Positions 45,417 through 53,489 of a stretch of DNA of 64,000 bases are shown piece by piece; position 1 is the stretch's first letter, and the number at the start of each line of letters is the position of its first letter. The notes below the pieces were generated by a model, which saw only the letters and a program-made list of their open reading frames with translations, ran no database searches and was not told the origin of the DNA. Source of the DNA: Allotamlana fucoidanivorans. GTDB lineage: Bacteria > Bacteroidota > Bacteroidia > Flavobacteriales > Flavobacteriaceae. The stretch is taken from assembly GCF_045788535.1 (NCBI RefSeq), contig NZ_CP074074.1, positions 62,001-126,000 of the forward strand, written 5' to 3'. Position numbers and translations under genes: made by a program.

Positions 45417-45830
45417 ATGGAAGTAGAAAAAGACTTAATAAAACGTGAAATTCAAAAACTGACTTTACTACTAAATAGTCTGATTGAGAAAATCAGCGGA
45501 CTAAACTCTAATAGCTCTAAAAGTGGAATTGAAGAAGTAAATGAAACTTTAAAAAGTCAATTTGACCTATCACTGGACAGAATATCTGAAATTGAAACTT
45601 CTGAATTGATTAATAGAATAGCTGAATTTCACGAATCTCATACTGAAAAAATAGCGGAATTAATCTATGAGGTAGTAATGCAAATAGAATCAACCGATTT
45701 TGGACAGCACTGTGAAAAAAGTAAACTAGCAAAAAAAGGTATAATAATAATTGATTTTTTAAATGAACAGTCAAACACATTCTCAATGAAAAGAATGAAT
45801 ATAAAAAACGCACTACAACAACGGCTATAA
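45417..45830 (+). CDS. cassette 20: soluble helical hypothetical protein
   Basis: 137 aa, no signal or membrane segment, almost entirely helical (IKREIQKLTLLLNSLIEKIS). No motif. The frame runs through the cassette-end AAC and its last residues (QQRL) are encoded by the site. Confidence 0.6.
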   Translation: MEVEKDLIKREIQKLTLLLNSLIEKISGLNSNSSKSGIEEVNETLKSQFDLSLDRISEIETSELINRIAEFHESHTEKIAELIYEVVMQIESTDFGQHCEKSKLAKKGIIIIDFLNEQSNTFSMKRMNIKNALQQRL

Positions 45831-45945
45831 TTCATTGCTTCGGAATTTTCTACCGAAAATTCCTTCGTTTTTGCTAAGTTTGTTTTACGGCGGAAAATCC
45901 TAGCGGATTTTCACGCAACAAACCATAGCCCAACCGTTACCACAC
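45810..45945 (+). repeat. attC-like site 20 (class E)
   Basis: AAC 45817-45819, GTT 45936-45938. Arms GGCTATAATTCATTGC / GCAACAAACCATAGCC pair. Confidence 0.87.
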
Positions 45946-45947
45946 AT

Positions 45948-46934
45948 ATGAGAAAAACATTGCTAATAACAACATTACTTCTATCATTCAATGGATTTTG
46001 TCAATCTACCCAAGATTGTGAAACAATTTTAAAGAAAGAAATAAATCTGATTCCAAACGACACGGATAATTTGAAAAGATTTGTAGAAGACTTCTCACTA
46101 CTTCAAAATTGTGGACTTGACGATGGAGATATCGAAGTTTTTTCAAGTGGTCCAGTTTTAGGAACAATTTTAGTCGAATTAGCCTCAAATAAGGAAAGTG
46201 ATGCCAAACTAACATTTCAAAAACTATATGATAAAGTATTGGAATTTAAAGAATCAGAAGCTTATGAATTAACCAAAACGACAATATTGGTTTCAAATGA
46301 ACTGGCAAAAAGACCTGCGAATATTGACAATTGGCAACAAGACAAAATTTTATTAGAAAAATTGCAAGTCCCATCTGACTTTATTGATAAGTTTTATAAT
46401 TATTTAAAAGAACATTCAAACCCTGAAAAAACATATAAGCAAGTATTCGCAGATTTTCAAGAAACTCAAAAACCAAAACAAACGGAAACTAAACCAAAAG
46501 CAAAAGAATACAATGGAATTTTTAAAAATGCTGGAAATGTTGACTATAAAGACCTTTTAATTAAGTCCAATGAATTAGAAAAACCATTACTTCTTTATTT
46601 TACAGGTTATGCTTGTGTAAACGCCAGAAAAATAGAACACTATGTCCTTTCTGACAGCAAAATCACGGAGAAACTAAAAAATGAATTCCATTTTGTGAAC
46701 CTTTACGTTGATGATAGAACGAGTTTACCAAAAAACGAAAGTATTGAATCTAAATCGAATGAAAAGTTGTTTAAATATGTTGGACAAAAACATTCGGAAT
46801 TGCAAAAAACAAAATTCAAAAGTAATTATCAACCATATTTTGTAATAATTGACAAAAACGGAAACATTATAAAGGAACAAGGATATACAACAGATATTAA
46901 AACATTTGATGAATTCTTAACTATAAATGAATAA
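45948..46934 (+). CDS. cassette 21: exported thioredoxin-fold protein (DsbD C-terminal-like)
   Basis: 328 aa with a signal peptide (LLITTLLLSFNGFCQ). The C-terminal 130 residues hold a thioredoxin-like fold: KPLLLYFTGYACVNARKIEHYVL, where the usual CxxC is reduced to a single Cys (C-V-N-A), and YFVIIDKNGNIIKEQGY. Redox activity is therefore doubtful. Cassette ends GTTACCACAC / GTGTGGTAAC match. Confidence 0.72.
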   Translation: MRKTLLITTLLLSFNGFCQSTQDCETILKKEINLIPNDTDNLKRFVEDFSLLQNCGLDDGDIEVFSSGPVLGTILVELASNKESDAKLTFQKLYDKVLEFKESEAYELTKTTILVSNELAKRPANIDNWQQDKILLEKLQVPSDFIDKFYNYLKEHSNPEKTYKQVFADFQETQKPKQTETKPKAKEYNGIFKNAGNVDYKDLLIKSNELEKPLLLYFTGYACVNARKIEHYVLSDSKITEKLKNEFHFVNLYVDDRTSLPKNESIESKSNEKLFKYVGQKHSELQKTKFKSNYQPYFVIIDKNGNIIKEQGYTTDIKTFDEFLTINE

Positions 46935-46939
46935 AATAC

Positions 46940-47076
46940 GTGTGGTAACACCGTATATAATTTATTGCTAGTTCAAGCCTACTTACGAAAATCCTTTCGG
47001 ATTTTCAGTTTGGTGTGTACTTGCAAAGTTAAGTGCTAAACCACGCAACAAAACATATACAAAACCGTTGTAGCTA
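46940..47076 (+). repeat. attC-like site 21 (class C)
   Basis: AAC 46947-46949, GTT 47067-47069. Arms GTATATAATTTATTGC / GCAACAAAACATATAC pair. Confidence 0.88.
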
Positions 47077-47090
47077 ATAATGACAAAACT

Positions 47091-47579
47091 ATGAAGAAAA
47101 TAATTTTACTGATAACTTTACTTTCCATTTCAAATTTCTATGCTCAAGAAAAGAAATTATGGGCAAAATCCTTTATTAACAAAAAAGCACCTGAAATTGT
47201 CGTTGAAAAGTGGTTAACTGAAAAGCCTGAAACTAATGGAAAATTTGTTTTAATTGATTTTTGGGCTACTTGGTGTGGACCTTGTAAAAAAGCAATTCCG
47301 GAATTGAATGAATTTCATCATAAATTCAAGGATAAATTAGTTGTTATTGGTATTAGTGATGAGCCTAAGGGAAAAGTAAAAAAAATGAAAAATCCCAAAA
47401 TGGAATATTATAGCGCAATTGACACTAAAGAAAGATTGGAAAGAATTTATGAAGTTAAAGGAATTCCTCATTGCGTAATCATTGACCCGAATGGAATTGT
47501 CGTTTGGGAAGGTTGGCCACAACAGAAAGGATTTGAATTAACTGAAAAAATAATTAGTGGCTTGATTAAAAATTACTAG
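47091..47579 (+). CDS. cassette 22: exported TlpA-like thioredoxin
   Basis: 162 aa with a signal peptide (IILLITLLSISNFYAQ) and an intact thioredoxin site in FVLIDFWATWCGPCKKAIPE near residue 61, plus the cis-Pro loop GIPHCVIID. It should act as a periplasmic disulfide reductase. It follows the thioredoxin-fold cassette 21, but the two are separate cassettes. Confidence 0.85.
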   Translation: MKKIILLITLLSISNFYAQEKKLWAKSFINKKAPEIVVEKWLTEKPETNGKFVLIDFWATWCGPCKKAIPELNEFHHKFKDKLVVIGISDEPKGKVKKMKNPKMEYYSAIDTKERLERIYEVKGIPHCVIIDPNGIVVWEGWPQQKGFELTEKIISGLIKNY

Positions 47580-47715
47580 CTACAACAATGTATAACCGCA
47601 ATTACGGCGGATTCGACTACGTCCGAATCCACTCGGAATTGCTAACAACAGTGCTAAACCGAAAATTAACGTATATTAACCCGTAACTGACGGTTATACG
47701 AGACCGTTGGCAAAC
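47577..47715 (+). repeat. attC-like site 22 (class A)
   Basis: AAC 47584-47586, GTT 47706-47708. Same core as sites 1, 13, 15 and 17. The TAG stop of the thioredoxin gene lies within the 5' tag. Confidence 0.88.
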
Positions 47716-47738
47716 ATTTGACCAAACCAACAAACCGA

Positions 47739-47978
47739 ATGAATAAACCTAAAATTTTGAACACAATTAAGATTATCGGAAAATCAATTTTTACGCTTCT
47801 GACTTGTGTTTTAATATTTGCCTATTCAATCGCATTAATCGAAAAAATACAACGTCCGACTTTTAAAAACTTACCGACAAATGAATTTATCATTATCGGA
47901 ATAATTTTGTTGATTTTGATTTTTATAAACCTAAAATGGGTTTTCGGAATTATTAAAACTACCCCAAATGAAAAGTAA
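47739..47978 (+). CDS. cassette 23a: two-helix membrane protein
   Basis: 79 aa from ATG 47739 (an in-frame TTG at 47718 would add 7 residues). Two hydrophobic segments (SIFTLLTCVLIFAYSIALI and FIIIGIILLILIFINLKWVF). It overlaps the next ORF by 11 nt. No family. Confidence 0.55.
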   Translation: MNKPKILNTIKIIGKSIFTLLTCVLIFAYSIALIEKIQRPTFKNLPTNEFIIIGIILLILIFINLKWVFGIIKTTPNEK

Positions 47979-48360
47979 AATAAAAATCATATTTCTGACT
48001 TTAACAATCGGACTGATTTTTATTGTTGGTTTTTTAGGTTATGGAATGTATTTAATGGAAATCGAAGACCAATATGGAGATTATCAAAATTTACACTTTG
48101 AATCGAAAACTGGAGATTTAATAATAAACAAATCAACATCGGAATTTGGAATTATTGAGAAAACTTGGAAAAGAACAAACATTAGAACATTAGAGAAAGA
48201 TTCTACCGATTTATATTTTTGGATTTATAGAAACGGAGTTGAAACCAAATCTGAAATTTATCGACCAAAAAATGGAAAAATAAAACTGAATGGAATTAAA
48301 TACTCGGAATTATTAAAAAAAATTGACAACTCGGAATTGAAATTAATAACAAAAAATTAA
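47968..48360 (+). CDS. cassette 23b: membrane-anchored hypothetical protein
   Basis: 130 aa. N-terminal anchor (IIFLTLTIGLIFIVGFLGYG) and a polar C-terminal domain. No family. The cassette start (GTTGGCAAAC) and end (GGTTACAAC) are not complementary, unlike nearly all others, so this unit may be a fusion of two cassettes. Confidence 0.58.
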   Translation: MKSKIKIIFLTLTIGLIFIVGFLGYGMYLMEIEDQYGDYQNLHFESKTGDLIINKSTSEFGIIEKTWKRTNIRTLEKDSTDLYFWIYRNGVETKSEIYRPKNGKIKLNGIKYSELLKKIDNSELKLITKN

Positions 48361-48365
48361 AAAAC

Positions 48366-48504
48366 TGGTTACAACACCTCATAAAATTTATGCTTACATT
48401 TAAACTAAATAACGAACCGACAAACATTCAACAAACAATTTGCTACGTCCGAAAAATCTCCGATTTTCCAGTCGCACAAATCTTATAAAAGCCCGTTGGC
48501 ATTA
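48366..48504 (+). repeat. attC-like site 23 (divergent)
   Basis: AAC 48373-48375, GTT 48495-48497. Arms CATAAAATTTATGC / GCACAAATCTTATAA pair weakly; core unlike the main classes. Confidence 0.75.
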
Positions 48505-48507
48505 ATT

Positions 48508-49320
48508 ATGAACCAATCACAGCCTAAAAATCTGATTTACGGAAAATTATTTTTGATTTCTGTCATTTTATTGTTGCTAAATGACTTTTTTTTTAAATAT
48601 TATTTTCATAATTATCTGACAGGAAAACTGTCTGATTTTGTTGGACTTTTTGCCTTTCCATATTTTATAAGCCTTTTATTTAAAAGTAAAATCAAACCTA
48701 TTTACATTCTGACTGGAATTTTGTTTCTTTTTTGGAAAAGTAGTTTATCTCAATCTGTTATTGACTATTTGAATGGTGTCGGAATCGGAATAAATCGAGT
48801 TGTTGACTATTCCGATTTTATAGCATTATTAGTTTTACCTTTTTCCTATCGTTACAGAAAACAAAACTCAATCGGAACTGAAAAAATAAAATTTCTGCCA
48901 AAACCATTAATAATAGCAGTTAGTTCTTTTGCGTTTATCGCGACTACTTTAGCAGGAGAGATAGTGGAATTGAACTTGAAATCTAATTATGAACATCCAA
49001 TACAAATTCAAAAAGATAGTCTCGATTTAAAAATGTTCAAAAATGCAATTTTTCAATGGAGCGATACTGATAAGTACAGAACGAATTTAGTACTTCCTGA
49101 TAAAAATGCTTCCATACAAATATCGCTATTTATGGAGGAAATTGGAAAAGACAGTATAAATGTGAAATTAGATAGTATAAAATTTTCTTATGTTCAATCA
49201 TCAGGTTTTTTCTCTGGTGTTAATAAAAAGAATTTGGACTATATAAAGAGTTTAAAATTAGAAGATTTTGAACAATTATTTATCGAACAAAAAATTAACG
49301 AACTGAATAAAAATAACTAA
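48508..49320 (+). CDS. cassette 24: membrane protein (intact copy of cassette 4)
   Basis: 270 aa from ATG 48508. Four or five hydrophobic segments in the first 160 residues (LFLISVILLLLNDFFFKYYF; SDFVGLFAFPYFISLLF; and others), then a soluble C-terminal domain of about 100 residues. Its 5' part appears identical to the truncated cassette 4. Cassette ends GTTGGCATTA / TAATGCCAAC match. Function unknown. Confidence 0.72.
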   Translation: MNQSQPKNLIYGKLFLISVILLLLNDFFFKYYFHNYLTGKLSDFVGLFAFPYFISLLFKSKIKPIYILTGILFLFWKSSLSQSVIDYLNGVGIGINRVVDYSDFIALLVLPFSYRYRKQNSIGTEKIKFLPKPLIIAVSSFAFIATTLAGEIVELNLKSNYEHPIQIQKDSLDLKMFKNAIFQWSDTDKYRTNLVLPDKNASIQISLFMEEIGKDSINVKLDSIKFSYVQSSGFFSGVNKKNLDYIKSLKLEDFEQLFIEQKINELNKNN

Positions 49321-49456
49321 TGCCAACAACGTATAAAATTAATTGCTTGGGACGAGCCTACTTACGAAAATCCTCGCGGATTTTCTATTCGGTTTGTATT
49401 TGCTAAATTAGTTGCTTAAACCACGCAACTAATCTTATACAAACACGTTGTAGAGC
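49318..49456 (+). repeat. attC-like site 24 (class C)
   Basis: AAC 49325-49327, GTT 49447-49449. Arms GTATAAAATTAATTGC / GCAACTAATCTTATAC pair; centre GAAAATCCTCGCGGATTTTC. Confidence 0.88.
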
Positions 49457-49499
49457 ATATTGCCCCGTCCTGAATAAAGGCTACATAATTTCAAACATT

Positions 49500-49871
49500 A
49501 TGTACAAAAATGACAAAGTAATCAGACGGTATTCAGAACCTTTTAAACTGAAAATTTTAGACGAACTTACAACAGGAAAACTAAACAAATATCAACTAGG
49601 GAAAGCCTACGGTATTGCACCAACTACCATTAATGAATGGATAAGAAAGTACAACCGTAAAGACCTTATGAACACTAGAATAACTGTGAAAACCAAAGAC
49701 GAAATAACACGCATTAAAGAACTTCAAAAAGAGATTGAACAACTAAAAAAATTGTTGTTAAAGAAAGATCTAGATGCAATGATTCAAGATTCATACCTGG
49801 AAGTTGCTGCCGAAGATCTTGGCTATAAATCTGTTGCAGAACTAAAAAAAAAGCTAAATATAGAGCGCTAA
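49500..49871 (+). CDS. IS3-family OrfA
   Basis: 123 aa. HTH domain RYSEPFKLKILDELTTGKLN ... GIAPTTINEWIRKY and a leucine-zipper-like ELQKEIEQLKKLLLKKDLDA. It probably forms a fusion with OrfB by frameshift. Confidence 0.85.
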   Translation: MYKNDKVIRRYSEPFKLKILDELTTGKLNKYQLGKAYGIAPTTINEWIRKYNRKDLMNTRITVKTKDEITRIKELQKEIEQLKKLLLKKDLDAMIQDSYLEVAAEDLGYKSVAELKKKLNIER

Positions 49872-49921
49872 GTAAAACCAAAGACAAAGCTAAAGGATTT
49901 GCGTCTTTAACCACTATTTGT

Positions 49922-50722
49922 ATGGCTTTCGGGCTTAAACGTGATGCGTACTACAAGTATAAATATAGAGCTGACAAACGTTTAAAACTTGAACAACAGA
50001 TCATTCAAATTGTGAACCAAAAGCGCAGGTCCTTGCCTAGAGAAGGCGTACGTAAACTCAAAATATCTTTAAAAAATGAGTTTGATAAAGCAAACCTTAA
50101 AGTAGGCAGAGACACGCTTTTCAACATTCTTAGAAAACACAATATGCTTATAACCAGAAAGAAACCCAGCTACAGAACTACCAATTCTTTTCATAGGTTT
50201 TACAAACATAAAAACATCATAAAAGATGTACTTGTTAATAGACCTAATCAGGTTTGGGTATCGGATATTACATACATCAGAACTGTAAAAGGATTTTGCT
50301 ACTTGGCCCTTATAACTGACATGTATTCTAGAAAAATCATAGGTTACGACCTTAGTGATAGCCTTGATCTTAGCGGTTGTACCAGAGCTCTTAAAAAAGC
50401 ATTATATCAAGCTAAAAACACAGAAAACCTAATACATCACTCGGATAGAGGCATACAATATTGTAGCAATATATACACACAAATTTTAAAGAGAAACAAC
50501 ATCAAAATTAGTATGACAGAAGAAAATCATTGCTACGAAAACGCTATTGCTGAACGTGTAAACGGCATCCTAAAAGACGAGTTTTATCTTGACCAGACCT
50601 TTGATAGCGTACAACACGCCAAAAGAGCAACAAAAAGTGCAATCAATCTATACAACCAAATTAGATTACATGTATCTTTAGACTATAAAACACCAAATAT
50701 GGTATATTTAAAAACAGCGTAA
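49922..50722 (+). CDS. IS3-family OrfB transposase (DDE)
   Basis: 266 aa from ATG 49922. rve core: QVWVSDITYIRTVKGFCYLA (first Asp), HHSDRGIQYCS (second Asp) and ENAIAERVNGILKDEF (Glu). All catalytic residues are present. Starts before an HTH_21-like part (RSLPREGVRKLKISL). Confidence 0.9.
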   Translation: MAFGLKRDAYYKYKYRADKRLKLEQQIIQIVNQKRRSLPREGVRKLKISLKNEFDKANLKVGRDTLFNILRKHNMLITRKKPSYRTTNSFHRFYKHKNIIKDVLVNRPNQVWVSDITYIRTVKGFCYLALITDMYSRKIIGYDLSDSLDLSGCTRALKKALYQAKNTENLIHHSDRGIQYCSNIYTQILKRNNIKISMTEENHCYENAIAERVNGILKDEFYLDQTFDSVQHAKRATKSAINLYNQIRLHVSLDYKTPNMVYLKTA

Positions 50723-50776
50723 ATCAATTTTTAACCTGTAGCCATATTTCAGGACTAGACATATTAAAACAAACCT

Positions 50777-51676
50777 ATGAACAAGAAAATACCAATCTTA
50801 ATATTACTGATAATCAGCTTCCAGTCAACATTTGCAAATGATTTAGATAGCGGAATAATTGAACTTGGAAAAATTTATCGGGATTTCGTCTTTAGAAATA
50901 ACCCAACGGATTTGACATTTAAAAAACTCGCTGAAATAAATTCGTCCGAACTTTTGATAACAAAAAATTTTGTCAAAGAATGTATAAGTCCAAACAATGA
51001 ATTGACTTCAGAAAAATTCCTGAAATTACCAGACGAACAAACACTTTTAAATTTGTATTTGATTATGAAAGTCAATGAAAACGTCAGAGAAAAAGACCCG
51101 AAAGACAATACGGAACTATTAAAGGAATGGCGAGAAAAAAATGTACAACGCTATGAACTGATTGAAAACTATTATAGTATGGTTTTTAGCGGAATTGGTA
51201 ACAAGAATCAACCCTTTGACCTATCGAATGTAGATTTTGTAATTGACAACTACAATCTAAAAGACGAAACAGAAAAGGGGATTTTCTTCTTGACCGCAAT
51301 GAATCTTTGCTATTATCAGATTTGGGGTTATATGAATGTTGTAAAACCACCTAATTACAAAAAAGCATTATCAAGCATCGAAAAATATCCAAAATTCAAT
51401 GGACAAGAATATTACAAGTACAAATATTTCGGTTTTCCCGATTTTGAGATGCAAATTGAAAAGGACAAAGGAAAAGAGAGTTACAAGCATTATTTCATAA
51501 ATCGTTTTTATAACACGTTGATTTATCATCATCAATGTTTAAATCAGAAAAGAAGAACAAGAAAAGATGCTGAAAACCTTGCTTTGAGTTCAATTCTAAA
51601 AGAAAAGAATTATTACGAATACTCGAAAAACCAAGACTATTTGAATGGACTTTTCCGAACAATGAAAATGGACTAA
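50777..51676 (+). CDS. cassette 25: exported hypothetical protein
   Basis: 299 aa with a signal peptide (IPILILLIISFQSTFA). No recognised family; alpha-helical with many aromatic residues. The cassette's two ends GTTGTAGAGC / GCTCTACAAC still match across the inserted IS, which shows that the IS entered an existing cassette between its start and its ORF. Confidence 0.65.
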   Translation: MNKKIPILILLIISFQSTFANDLDSGIIELGKIYRDFVFRNNPTDLTFKKLAEINSSELLITKNFVKECISPNNELTSEKFLKLPDEQTLLNLYLIMKVNENVREKDPKDNTELLKEWREKNVQRYELIENYYSMVFSGIGNKNQPFDLSNVDFVIDNYNLKDETEKGIFFLTAMNLCYYQIWGYMNVVKPPNYKKALSSIEKYPKFNGQEYYKYKYFGFPDFEMQIEKDKGKESYKHYFINRFYNTLIYHHQCLNQKRRTRKDAENLALSSILKEKNYYEYSKNQDYLNGLFRTMKMD

Positions 51677-51682
51677 AAATAC

Positions 51683-51819
51683 GCTCTACAACAATGGCTA
51701 TAAACAATTGCTATTACAGGCTTATTCTAAAAATTCCTGCGGAATTTTCAGCTTTTGGTGTACTTGCAAAAGTCCGTGCTAAACCACGCAACTGTTCATA
51801 GCCGAGACCGTTTTGTGCA
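51683..51819 (+). repeat. attC-like site 25 (class E)
   Basis: AAC 51690-51692, GTT 51810-51812. Arms GGCTATAAACAATTGC / GCAACTGTTCATAGCC pair. The following cassette begins GTTTTGTGCAAC, with two extra T. Confidence 0.86.
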
Positions 51820-51836
51820 ACAGTTAAAAAAAAATC

Positions 51837-52373
51837 GTGAAAACATTAATATTTATAATTTTGATTTCAATTTCGTCTTGTAACGGAACGAAAAAAACGA
51901 CTGAAATTGAGTCAATCGAAAACACTCAAATCGAATTTAAATTAGCGGAATCGGATTTTTTTATTCTGCCTTTTAATAAAGATTGGCATTGGATTTTTAA
52001 AGATGTAAAACCGACTGAACTTACTCAATCGGAATTATTTGAAATCGAAAATATTTTAAAAATTGCGGTTGAAGAGAATAATGAAAGGCAAAAAATAAAT
52101 TTAGAAAAGCACAACGAAGAATATCCAAAAAGTAAATGGAAGGAAACTGGTTTTGAATTAAAACTAAAAGGAAAGAAAAGACAATATGTTCCAGTAATTA
52201 ATGAAAAAGGAGAAAAAGAAGTTTGGATTAACTTTTTCTGTAACGATTGGGAAAGTGATGATTGGAAAAAAGATTTAATGCTTGTTCACGATGGAGGAAA
52301 TTGTTATTTCAATCTAAAAGTGAATTTGACAAACAAAACATATTCGGAATTAGGAATTAATGGATATGCTTAA
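51837..52373 (+). CDS. cassette 26: lipoprotein of unknown function
   Basis: 178 aa from a GTG start, with lipoprotein signal TLIFIILISISSC. The mature part is polar with several Trp (DWHWIFKDVKPTEL, WKETGFELKLKGKKRQY). No family. The start tag carries a TT insertion relative to its end tag GTTGCACAAC. Confidence 0.66.
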   Translation: MKTLIFIILISISSCNGTKKTTEIESIENTQIEFKLAESDFFILPFNKDWHWIFKDVKPTELTQSELFEIENILKIAVEENNERQKINLEKHNEEYPKSKWKETGFELKLKGKKRQYVPVINEKGEKEVWINFFCNDWESDDWKKDLMLVHDGGNCYFNLKVNLTNKTYSELGINGYA

Positions 52374-52383
52374 CAATAAAACC

Positions 52384-52521
52384 GTTGCACAACACCGTAT
52401 ATAATTTATTGCTAGTTCTAGCATACTTACGAAAATCCTCGCGGATTTTCTATTCGGTTTGTATTTGCTAAATTAGTTGCTTAAAACACGCAACAAACCA
52501 TATACAAACACGTTGGCAAAC
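52384..52521 (+). repeat. attC-like site 26 (class C)
   Basis: AAC 52391-52393, GTT 52512-52514. Core nearly identical to sites 11, 21 and 24. Confidence 0.88.
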
Positions 52522-52531
52522 ATTTTGAAAA

Positions 52532-53107
52532 ATGAACACAGAATTAAAAAATGAATATCACGAAAGAAATATTCGTTGGACTCAAACAACGATTAATCAA
52601 CTTTCATTTTATAACAACTTACTTTTAAGTTTAGGTATAGGATTTTTAACCTTTAGTTTTAACGCTGACTTATTTAAAAACCTAAAATTCTCATTTAATG
52701 AAATTGATTGGTCAATATCTTTTCTCGCTCTTTCACTTGTTAGTATAGTTCTTTCAATTGTTATAGGACTAATCACATCAATAGCAAGATTAAAAGATTT
52801 TCGCATTACAAGAAGCATAAACCAAATTAGACAAAGGACTTATGAGCATTCGGAAAAACTATTAGATGAAAGTACACCTGAAGAATATAAAAGAATAAAA
52901 AGAACATTTATAATTTTTAAAAAACAACCTCAAATAAGCATTGAAGAATGTAAAGCCTACAATCAAACGATTGATTTTGATTTGAGATTTAGGGAATTGA
53001 GAAATTTAGCTCACAATCTCGGATTAAATTCTTGGAATTATACAAAGAAACAAAGCATTCTTTTTGGTTTTTCTGTTGCTTTTTATTTATGCTCAATCCT
53101 AATCTAA
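52532..53107 (+). CDS. cassette 27a: membrane protein
   Basis: 191 aa. Hydrophobic segments near residues 25-45 (NNLLLSLGIGFLTFSF), 62-85 (ISFLALSLVSIVLSIVIGLI) and at the C-terminus (ILFGFSVAFYLCSILI), with a charged helical region between. It resembles small SLATT-like membrane proteins in layout, but this is not certain. 3 nt upstream of the next ORF. Confidence 0.6.
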   Translation: MNTELKNEYHERNIRWTQTTINQLSFYNNLLLSLGIGFLTFSFNADLFKNLKFSFNEIDWSISFLALSLVSIVLSIVIGLITSIARLKDFRITRSINQIRQRTYEHSEKLLDESTPEEYKRIKRTFIIFKKQPQISIEECKAYNQTIDFDLRFRELRNLAHNLGLNSWNYTKKQSILFGFSVAFYLCSILI

Positions 53108-53110
53108 AAT

Positions 53111-53482
53111 ATGGCAAAAACAATTCAATTAAAGCTTAATAAGAGACTTCTGACAAACCTTCTAAAATCGATAGTTATATCATTAGTTGTTATTTTCATT
53201 TTGGAACACTTCGGCAGAATTGAATACAAAAAACCCAGAAGCGACAAATATTATGCGATTTACCATACATTTTTTGATGGTTCCGTGTATTCCGATACTA
53301 ATTTTTTGACTAAAAACAATTATCCAAAATTTGGAGAAGTTGAGACCTATACCGAACTTTTACCTTATCGAATTTTAGCTACAATTTATTCAGAAGAGGA
53401 CTTTGTTGCTTTTTTAATCTTAACTGGAATAATTTGGTTAATTTTTATTTTTAAACAATATGTTAGAATTAAAATTGAGTAA
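53111..53482 (+). CDS. cassette 27b: two-helix membrane protein
   Basis: 123 aa. Segments LLKSIVISLVVIFILEHF and FVAFLILTGIIWLIFIF flank a polar loop. No family. Likely co-translated with 27a. Confidence 0.58.
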   Translation: MAKTIQLKLNKRLLTNLLKSIVISLVVIFILEHFGRIEYKKPRSDKYYAIYHTFFDGSVYSDTNFLTKNNYPKFGEVETYTELLPYRILATIYSEEDFVAFLILTGIIWLIFIFKQYVRIKIE

Positions 53483-53489
53483 TAAAAAC

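Larger units (their letters stand above)
49468..50754 (+). mobile_element. IS3-family insertion sequence in the leader of cassette 25
   Basis: About 1290 bp with imperfect terminal inverted repeats: TCCTGAATAAAGGCTACA left and, complementary at the right end, TCCTGAAATATGGCTACA. It holds OrfA and OrfB. CATATT occurs just outside both ends (49457-49462 left, 50759-50764 right) and may be a duplicated target or coincidence. It is unlike the IS at 29007. Confidence 0.82.

Noticed and set aside
27310..52521. The inter-gene repeats as simple transcription terminators or REP-type repeats
   Set aside because: They lack consistent T-runs after the stem, have a fixed span, include the next cassette's start, and carry end tags that match across a gene rather than within the repeat.
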